From Shewanella sp. 10N.286.48.A6 (GTDB lineage: Bacteria > Pseudomonadota > Gammaproteobacteria > Enterobacterales > Shewanellaceae), in NCBI RefSeq assembly GCF_002873135.1, contig NZ_MCVI01000083.1, forward strand, positions 43,711-107,710: 64,000 nt of DNA. Direction: 5' to 3'. A program made the position numbers and the translations under genes. This document shows, one piece after another, positions 58,107 to 64,000 of the stretch; position 1 is the stretch's first letter, and the number at the start of each line of letters is the position of its first letter. Under the pieces are notes generated by a model. That model was not told the DNA's origin. It ran no database searches and saw only the letters and a list, made by a program, of their open reading frames with translations.

Positions 58107-59294
58107 ATGGATCAGGATTTTGCGCTAACACTACAAACTCACTATCAAAGCTTTAAGGTGAGCGAGCGTATTTTATTGTCGGGCCACTCTCATCAAGCCT
58201 GGCCTGATGTAGCAAAGCTGGGCTTAGTAAAGTGCTTTGATGATGCCGCAAAACACATAGATGAAAAATGGTTACTAGCCTTTGAAAAAGCTGACCGGGT
58301 GCGTGACTTTTACCGTGGTTTATTGGGTGAGCCCCAAGCGCAAATTGCCTTAGGCGCTTCAACCCATGAACTGATCTTACGCTTTTTGTCCGACTTGCAT
58401 TGCTTTAAACAGCCCCTTAAACGCCCGATTAAGATTGTCACTACAGATGGTGAATTTCACTCCTTGAGGCGCCAGCTGAGCCGTTTAAAAGACATCAATG
58501 TTGATATTGAAGTGGTTGAGGTGCAGCCAAGTGACACTTTAGCTGAGCGCATCATCAACAAGCTTGATAGCGATACCGATGCCGTAATGTTATCAGCAGT
58601 ATTTTTTGGCACCAGTGAGATATTTAACGACGTTGGCTTGGTGGCAAAAGCGGCACAAGATTTAAACATCCCTTGTTTGGTTGATGCCTATCATGCCCTT
58701 AATGTAGTGCCATTTAATCTCGATGCTTGGCAGCTCACATCGGCATTTATCGTGGCTGGTGGCTACAAATATTGTCAGGCAGGTGAAGGCAATTGCATGC
58801 TGCGCATTCCTGCAGATTATCAGGGCAGCCCGATTATCACTGGCTGGTATGCGGAATTTGAGGTACTTGATCACGTACCGGGGAAAGTGGGTTATGGCCC
58901 GGGTCAAAGCGCTTTTGCAGGCTCGACTTATGATCCCGCCAGCCATTACCGCGCCGCTGAAGTGTTTGATTTTTTTGAGCAACATAAGCTTACTGACATC
59001 AAGCTGAGGGCGATAAGTCAGCAACAAATTAGCGTTTTATGGCAAGGGATTGAAACTATGGGCTTAAGCCGTGACGTTTTAGCTTTGCCGTCACATAACA
59101 TCATTGATAATGCTGGATTTTTGTCTTTAACCACCGCCAAAGCCAATCAGTGGGTTGTGGCGCTGGGGAAACAAGGTATTTTATGTGACAGTCGCGGCAA
59201 TCAGTTACGCTTTGGCCCCGCACCTTATTTATCTAATGCGCAGTTATCTAATGCGCTGAATGTGATTGAGGACTTGGCTAAAAGCTTGAGCTAG
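58107..59294 (+). CDS. kynU: Kynureninase-like PLP enzyme
   Basis: 395 residues of the class-V aminotransferase fold. The PLP lysine is K221 in GGYKYCQAGEGNCMLR. RILLSGHSHQAWPDVAKLG near the start and YGPGQSAFAGSTYDPASHYRAAEVFDFF are kynureninase features. The enzyme cleaves kynurenine to anthranilate and alanine. GGAGAGC precedes the ATG. It follows kynA, and the pair supports tryptophan degradation. The match to kynureninase is good but a relative with another substrate is possible. Confidence 0.88.
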   Translation: MDQDFALTLQTHYQSFKVSERILLSGHSHQAWPDVAKLGLVKCFDDAAKHIDEKWLLAFEKADRVRDFYRGLLGEPQAQIALGASTHELILRFLSDLHCFKQPLKRPIKIVTTDGEFHSLRRQLSRLKDINVDIEVVEVQPSDTLAERIINKLDSDTDAVMLSAVFFGTSEIFNDVGLVAKAAQDLNIPCLVDAYHALNVVPFNLDAWQLTSAFIVAGGYKYCQAGEGNCMLRIPADYQGSPIITGWYAEFEVLDHVPGKVGYGPGQSAFAGSTYDPASHYRAAEVFDFFEQHKLTDIKLRAISQQQISVLWQGIETMGLSRDVLALPSHNIIDNAGFLSLTTAKANQWVVALGKQGILCDSRGNQLRFGPAPYLSNAQLSNALNVIEDLAKSLS

Positions 59295-59480
59295 TTTTTA
59301 ACTTAACTTTTTTACTAAATTTCTGTTACTAAAGTTTTTTAGCTTCGTTTTTGCAGCGCTTGTTTGCTTAGCTTGCCTGCTTAAAAGGTTAACCAGCCAT
59401 GCTACTTGGTTGGTTAATATTGAGGAGTTAATTTTGAGCGCTTCACTTTATTTACTGGGGAGTTAATGTTTACAGAGGTG

Positions 59481-60626
59481 TTATCGTTTGTTGAGGGATA
59501 AATTGTGACGAATAGCTTGTCGTATCTGGGTGTGAAGCTCGAAGACGCGGCTGAGATCATTTAGATTTAAGGATATGTTTTCTAACATGACCAAATCTAC
59601 ATTATATTCTGGGTAGTGGAGTGACATAGACATGTAGCCAGATAAGTAGCCAGTATGGCTGTACTCTAAAATGCCATCTTCTTTATTGATCCTAAGCCCG
59701 TAGCCATAACTCATGTCCGGCCATAAAAATTTAATCTTGCTATGAGACTGTGTCATAAGCCCATAACTTTTTGGGCTGATAAACTTACCAGAATGTAATT
59801 TATGCTGAAATGAGGCAAAAGCTTTTGTGGATGCAATTAACCCTCCTGCAGGGAGAAGTGCTTCGTCAATCACTAAATCTGTAGCTGTAAGAACATCTGA
59901 TTCATTTAGGCCGACAGCCAGTGAAGTCACTTTTCGTCGAATACTATCAATACTGCCCACTTCTGCATAAAGCTCGTCTAGCTTATTATTTTGTGAAAAC
60001 TGCACAATCTGTTGAGCAAATGATTGTTGGTTTACCTGTTCGAGTAGTTGCCCTAAAAGAGAATAACCAAAGTTAGAGTATTGAAATTGACTGCCAGGTT
60101 CAAATTTATTGGGCTGGCCTAACTTGTCAACTCCAGAGGTGTGACTAAGGAGGTGATGTATGGTAATTGTTTCGTTATATCGTTTAGGATCAAAATGAGT
60201 TTTTTCGATTGAGCTCGACTCAATACTGTTGTGCTGTTTGGGTTGATTAGGGGCAGCCTCATCAAAAAGATAACTATTCAGTGAACCCTTTAAGTCTAGC
60301 TGACCAGCATCGACAGCTTGCAGAATCAAAGTGGCGGTAATTTGTTTAGAAAGAGATGCTATAACAAAGCTAGAACCTTGGGTAATTTCTTTGCCTTTTT
60401 GTAACTTGAGTAGTGGCTTACCATTTTCTAGTAAAATGACGCTGCCACTAAATGGCTGAGGTGAATCATCTATGGTGTCCTTGATTAACCTTGCTATTGA
60501 TGTAGTTGTAATGCTGACTTTTTTAGGCGCTGTATTACCTAATAACGAGGAGGCATAGCCATAGCTTTGACTAGTTAGTAATAATAAAAAACAGATTAAT
60601 TTGGTGGTGTTTACACAAACGGTCAT
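59481..60626 (-). CDS. Exported serine hydrolase, beta-lactamase/DD-peptidase fold
   Basis: 381 residues with a signal peptide ending near YASS (residue ~27). Class-C beta-lactamase-like landmarks are the nucleophile motif S91-L-S-K94, YSN in FQYSNFGYSLLG (~185), and HTGYLSGYMSMSLH near the C-terminus replacing KTG. That HTG variant is typical of esterases and D-aminopeptidase-like members (family S12), not true beta-lactamases, so resistance is not implied. The ATG follows AAGGAC. It is monocistronic. Confidence 0.82.
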   Translation of the reverse strand: MTVCVNTTKLICFLLLLTSQSYGYASSLLGNTAPKKVSITTTSIARLIKDTIDDSPQPFSGSVILLENGKPLLKLQKGKEITQGSSFVIASLSKQITATLILQAVDAGQLDLKGSLNSYLFDEAAPNQPKQHNSIESSSIEKTHFDPKRYNETITIHHLLSHTSGVDKLGQPNKFEPGSQFQYSNFGYSLLGQLLEQVNQQSFAQQIVQFSQNNKLDELYAEVGSIDSIRRKVTSLAVGLNESDVLTATDLVIDEALLPAGGLIASTKAFASFQHKLHSGKFISPKSYGLMTQSHSKIKFLWPDMSYGYGLRINKEDGILEYSHTGYLSGYMSMSLHYPEYNVDLVMLENISLNLNDLSRVFELHTQIRQAIRHNLSLNKR

Positions 60627-60717
60627 TAGTTGTCCTTAACATTATTGGGCAGCATATTTTTTGGGGGTAACTATCTTGTTATCTCAACATTCAAATAAAA
60701 AAATCAGTTGCTTAACC

Positions 60718-61545
60718 TTAATTGCGAAGGCTGATTTTATTTTTCACTTTTTGCCTTAATTTTATATGCTCATCATTATGTAAAAATGATCGATGATAAA
60801 GCATCGAGATGGGCGCTTTATTCATTTTCATTGGGCAAGCAAGTAGCTTTACGCCAAGTTTTGCTGCAATCGAAGTAAATCGTTTCGGGGTGATGGATAT
60901 GGCATCAGTATGGGCAACATAGGCAAGCTGCGAGACTAGCGAAGTGGCCTCATGAGCAATATCTCTGGGTTTTGGCGCGTCACTTAATAGCATAAATAAG
61001 TTCGACTTTTCGCGCCTGACATTGATGGATACATGGCGCTCATTATAAAACTCTTGTTCAGTGATTGAGTCTACAATCCGAGGATGATCTTGTCTTACGG
61101 CAACCATCACTTCTTCTTCAGATACCTTTTCACTCACCACGCTTGGGTCGTTAATGGTGACAAAGTCTAATACCAAGTCGACCTTTCGATTTCTGATATC
61201 AGTAAAAATCTGCTCTTGATTCAGCGGTGGGGTATACACGTCAATGTCGAGGCTGGCTAAGTCATAAACCAATAAATCAGGGGCATAAATTTTATGGCCG
61301 ACTTTAAATAGGGCTTCATAAACTAAATCTGACGCTGGCGCGAGTTTAGTCATCATGTAATTGGCATGGGCAGTAGGCTCAATAGAGCGGCCTTTGCGGA
61401 TAAATAACGTATTAGCGATATCGGCTTCAAGTTGTTTTATGCGCATACTCACCGCCGCCTGACTGATATTAAAATGCTCGGCAGCTTTAGTGTATGACTG
61501 TAATTCATACACTTTCATGAAGGTGTTTAGCAGATTCAAATCCAT
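60718..61545 (-). CDS. LysR-family regulator divergent from the alkylsulfatase gene
   Basis: 275 residues, a little short for LysR (~300). Residues 1-60 hold the helix-turn-helix (SYTKAAEHFNISQAAVSMRIKQLEAD), then a normal effector domain (DIRNRKVDLVLDFVTIND and on). The truncation is at the C-terminus, where the last strands of the domain are missing or shortened. GAGG precedes the ATG. It is divergent from the alkylsulfatase gene, with a LysR-type dyad between them, so it probably activates that gene in response to an alkyl sulfate or product. Confidence 0.82.
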   Translation of the reverse strand: MDLNLLNTFMKVYELQSYTKAAEHFNISQAAVSMRIKQLEADIANTLFIRKGRSIEPTAHANYMMTKLAPASDLVYEALFKVGHKIYAPDLLVYDLASLDIDVYTPPLNQEQIFTDIRNRKVDLVLDFVTINDPSVVSEKVSEEEVMVAVRQDHPRIVDSITEQEFYNERHVSINVRREKSNLFMLLSDAPKPRDIAHEATSLVSQLAYVAHTDAISITPKRFTSIAAKLGVKLLACPMKMNKAPISMLYHRSFLHNDEHIKLRQKVKNKISLRN

Positions 61546-61562
61546 ATTACGGCCTCTTTAAT

Positions 61563-61577
61563 ATAAGTCAGGCTTAT
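61563..61577. promoter_or_regulatory. Candidate LysR binding site for the alkylsulfatase promoter
   Basis: ATAAG and CTTAT flank TCAGG, a perfect dyad containing a T-N11-A core. Its centre lies about 64 bases before the predicted transcription start near 61634, the classic LysR activator position. A -10 box (TATAAT, 61622-61627) supports that start. Confidence 0.5.
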
Positions 61578-61621
61578 GTTTAACATCACTTGTAGCTTAT
61601 TCATCGTTGTCACAGCTTATA

Positions 61622-61627
61622 TATAAT
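61622..61627 (+). promoter_or_regulatory. -10 box of the alkylsulfatase promoter
   Basis: A perfect TATAAT with no good -35 box at 16-18 bases, as expected of an activator-dependent promoter. Confidence 0.5.
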
Positions 61628-61692
61628 ACACCTATTGATGATATTTAGTCCCCTTAAACTGATATCTGGCTTTACTTTAAACCGAGGTGTTT

Positions 61693-63684
61693 ATGAAAAA
61701 ATCAATTATTACTACAGTAATTTTGTCTGTATGTTCTTCAGCTGTCGTGGCGCACGATCATGACCATAGCGCAGGCACTGATGAGCATGCGCTTACTACC
61801 ACATTCGAATACCAAGGAAAGCCAGCCACCAAAGCGACGATTGCAGCCAATAAAGCTTTTGCCAAAACCTTAGACTTTAACAATACCAAGGGTTTTGAAG
61901 AAACCCGTAAAGGCTTAATCGCCGAATTTGATGAAACGACCGCAGCCATCATTTGGAATGACTATCGATTTTTAGAAGGTAAAACCCCTGATACGGTGAA
62001 TCCATCATTATGGCGTCAAGGACAAGTGAACCATGAAGCGGCAGGCTTGTATCAAGTCTCAGATAAAATCTTTCAGGTACGCGGCACCGACCTTGCCAAT
62101 ATGAGCCTTGTTAGAGGTGAAACAGGCTGGATTATTTTAGATCCGTTAACGACCCCAGAGGCTGCTGAAGCATCGCTTCGTTTTGCGTTAAACAACTTAC
62201 CAGAAGACGGCGATTTACCTGTGGTAGCGATGATCTATTCCCACTCCCATGGCGATCATTTTGGCGGGGCGCGTGGTATTCAAAAAATGTTCCCTGATGT
62301 AGTGGCTTATGGCTCTAAAAACATCACCAAAGAAATAGTTGATGAAAACGTGCTAGCGGGTAATGCCATGTCACGCCGCGTGTCTTATCAATATGGCACC
62401 GTATTGCCAATTGGTGAAACCGGTATTGTTGATGCAGCGCTATCAAATGCGGTCACTAAAGGCGAGCTAAGCTACGTCAAACCAATTGAAACTAATCATA
62501 AAGCTGATATTGAGTCTTGGACTATTGATGGACTTGAATTTATTTTCATGAATGCGTCTGGTACAGAGGCGACCTCAGAAGCTGTGGCCTATATTCCAAG
62601 TATGAACGCCATTTGGGCAGCAGAGCTGACCTATAAAGGCATGCATAACATTTACACCTTACGCGGTGCGAAAACCAGAGATGCGCTACTGTGGTCAAAG
62701 AAAATTAATGAGGTGATCACTGAGTTTGGTGCTGAAGCGGATGTGTTATTTGCTGCGCACTCAGCGCCGATTTGGGGCAATGAAGATTTAAATGATTTTC
62801 TTAAACTGCAACGAGACAACTATGGCTTTGTTCATAATCAGTCGCTGCGTTTAGCCAATAACGGCGTAGTGATGCAAGACATTGGCTGGGAGATCCAAAA
62901 CCTGATCCCAGAAACCATTCAAAGTGCATGGCATACCAATGGGTACCACGGTACCTACAGCCATAATGCCAGAGCAGTATATAACTTATATCTTGGCTAT
63001 TTTGATATGAATCCGGCAAACCTTAACCCACTGCCAACCCAAGCTGAAGCGGCTAAGTTTGTTGAGTACATGGGAGGCTGTAAAGCGGTGTTAACCAAAG
63101 CGCAGGGCGACTTTGATAAAGGCGAATATAATTTTGTTGCCACGGCAATGAATAAAGTCGTAACCGCTTGCCCTGAGCTACAACAAGGCCGCGACTTACT
63201 GGCTGATACCTACGAGCAACTGGGTTATCAAAGTGAAGGCGCGGGCTGGCGCAACGTGTATTTAAGTGGTGCTTATGAACTGCGCCATGGCATTCAAGAA
63301 ACGGTATTAAAAGGCAATTCTGCTGATGTCATCAGTGAAATGGATATGGGGATGATTTTAGATTATCTGGCAGTGCAAATCGATGCGACGATTGCCCAGC
63401 ACAATAGCTTTACCATGAATATCGTACTGCCTGATATTAACGAAACTTACTATGTTGAAATGAGTAACGGTAATCTCAACAACATCAAAGTGACTAACAA
63501 GAGTGCTGCAGATGCAACCTTTACCATCAACAAAGAAGATGTTGATAAGTTTAGTTTACAGCAGGTGAGCATCGCGGAATTACTGAAAACCAAGCAAGCC
63601 AGTTTACAAGGCGATCAGACAGTAATTCAAAAACTCGCTAAGTCGCTAACCCAAGCAAACCCATCGTTTAAAATTGTGCCATAG
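61693..63684 (+). CDS. Exported alkylsulfatase, SdsA1-like metallo-beta-lactamase
   Basis: It hydrolyses primary alkyl sulfates such as dodecyl sulfate in the periplasm. It starts at the ATG at 61693, five bases after GAGG, with a GTG two codons upstream also possible. That gives 663 residues with a signal peptide ending at VVAHD. The zinc site is H184-S-H-G-D188-H189 followed by FGG; WAAELTYKGMHN supplies the acidic ligand and FAAHSAPIWG the last histidine. A dimerisation region and a C-terminal SCP2-like domain (~535-660) complete the SdsA1 layout. The signal peptide is followed by the His/Asp-rich HDHDHSAGTDEH. A LysR gene lies divergently upstream. Confidence 0.92.
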   Translation: MKKSIITTVILSVCSSAVVAHDHDHSAGTDEHALTTTFEYQGKPATKATIAANKAFAKTLDFNNTKGFEETRKGLIAEFDETTAAIIWNDYRFLEGKTPDTVNPSLWRQGQVNHEAAGLYQVSDKIFQVRGTDLANMSLVRGETGWIILDPLTTPEAAEASLRFALNNLPEDGDLPVVAMIYSHSHGDHFGGARGIQKMFPDVVAYGSKNITKEIVDENVLAGNAMSRRVSYQYGTVLPIGETGIVDAALSNAVTKGELSYVKPIETNHKADIESWTIDGLEFIFMNASGTEATSEAVAYIPSMNAIWAAELTYKGMHNIYTLRGAKTRDALLWSKKINEVITEFGAEADVLFAAHSAPIWGNEDLNDFLKLQRDNYGFVHNQSLRLANNGVVMQDIGWEIQNLIPETIQSAWHTNGYHGTYSHNARAVYNLYLGYFDMNPANLNPLPTQAEAAKFVEYMGGCKAVLTKAQGDFDKGEYNFVATAMNKVVTACPELQQGRDLLADTYEQLGYQSEGAGWRNVYLSGAYELRHGIQETVLKGNSADVISEMDMGMILDYLAVQIDATIAQHNSFTMNIVLPDINETYYVEMSNGNLNNIKVTNKSAADATFTINKEDVDKFSLQQVSIAELLKTKQASLQGDQTVIQKLAKSLTQANPSFKIVP

Positions 63685-63751
63685 GGGAACGAGTATAATC
63701 GATTTGTAACATTCAATGTTAAAGGCAGACGAGTTAGTTCACCAACAAAAA

Positions 63752-63781
63752 ATCCCTAGCTATCTAAGCTAGGGATTTTTT
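63752..63781 (+). terminator. Rho-independent terminator of the alkylsulfatase gene
   Basis: ATCCCTAGCT and AGCTAGGGAT form a perfect 10-pair stem around five bases, followed by TTTTTT. Confidence 0.92.
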
Positions 63782-64000
63782 CGCTTAGGCTGGCTTAAAT
63801 GCTAAATATCTCTTGGTTAACTAGATGCGCATTAGTGAAACTATTATTTTATGGCGATTATTTAAGGTATGTATCATGGCAACATGCCTAATAATAAATT
63901 ATATATTACGTTTAGCTAAGCATTGAAAACCCGAATTCAAATAATAACTGCACACTCTTAATTGAGGTATAGAGGAGGAAGAGAAAAGTACTTTTTATAT
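63782..64000. other. Right end of the window, no gene seen
   Basis: AT-rich and without a protein-like frame on either strand. Confidence 0.4.

Noticed and set aside
59481..60626. Beta-lactamase resistance gene
   Set aside because: SxxK and YSN are present, but the third motif is HTG rather than KTG and the protein resembles S12 esterases/peptidases, so resistance is not supported.

Overview
The window looks like chromosome of a marine gammaproteobacterium of the Shewanella type. The gene families point that way: a P. aeruginosa-type long isocitrate lyase next to malate synthase G, KatG, DUF3297, RoxA, a MATE pump, an MshA-like pilin stub, several LysR regulators and several c-di-GMP proteins. 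So do the moderately AT-rich intergenic regions and the neat bidirectional terminators. I assign no species. I see no rRNA, tRNA, CRISPR array, complete insertion sequence or prophage. Genes are short operons on both strands, mostly intact.

Layout. 1-1.6 kb: a partial SnoaL-like exported protein, divergent from a LysR regulator. 2-7.1 kb: the glyoxylate shunt (glcB, a LysR gene, aceA). 7.2-9.2 kb: a translationally coupled pair, a B12-binding protein with CarH-type photoreceptor motifs followed by a GGDEF diguanylate cyclase; this is the most interesting item. 9.7-13.3 kb: an MTHFR-like protein, a 51-residue type IV pilin stub and an OprC/NosA-type copper TonB receptor. 13.6-19.4 kb: a three-gene RND efflux operon. 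19.7-24.1 kb: a hybrid kinase divergent from a PstS-like periplasmic protein and a porin. 24.5-34.5 kb: an old-yellow-enzyme family oxidoreductase, RoxA, a MATE pump, a DUF4405 membrane pair, an NCS2 purine permease with a structured leader, DUF3297 and KatG.

35-46.6 kb: gene debris, a membrane-bound winged-helix/TPR regulator followed by a Cys-rich exported protein and a polysaccharide deacetylase, a LysE exporter, a flavin monooxygenase, a DsbA-like protein, a signal-peptide stub, a tandem Usp protein divergent from a CPA2 antiporter, a lipoprotein and TrmH. 47.2-52.9 kb: a giant hybrid kinase with three substrate-binding-protein domains, overlapping an HD-GYP response regulator. 53.3-56.7 kb: a TetR gene convergent with a two-gene redox operon (2Fe-2S/FAD reductase plus CrtI/retinol-saturase-like oxidoreductase). 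57.1-59.3 kb: tryptophan catabolism (kynA, kynU). 59.5-63.7 kb: a serine hydrolase and a LysR regulator divergent from an alkylsulfatase of the SdsA1 family.

Common themes are environmental sensing feeding c-di-GMP (light/B12 to GGDEF; small-molecule ligands to HD-GYP), metal and oxidative stress (copper receptor, KatG), and use of unusual carbon sources (acetate, tryptophan, alkyl sulfates). Several stubs (10890-11045, 34974-35279, 39597-39657, 42750-42824) mark past deletions or duplications. All calls rest on reading motifs and architecture; no database search was run.
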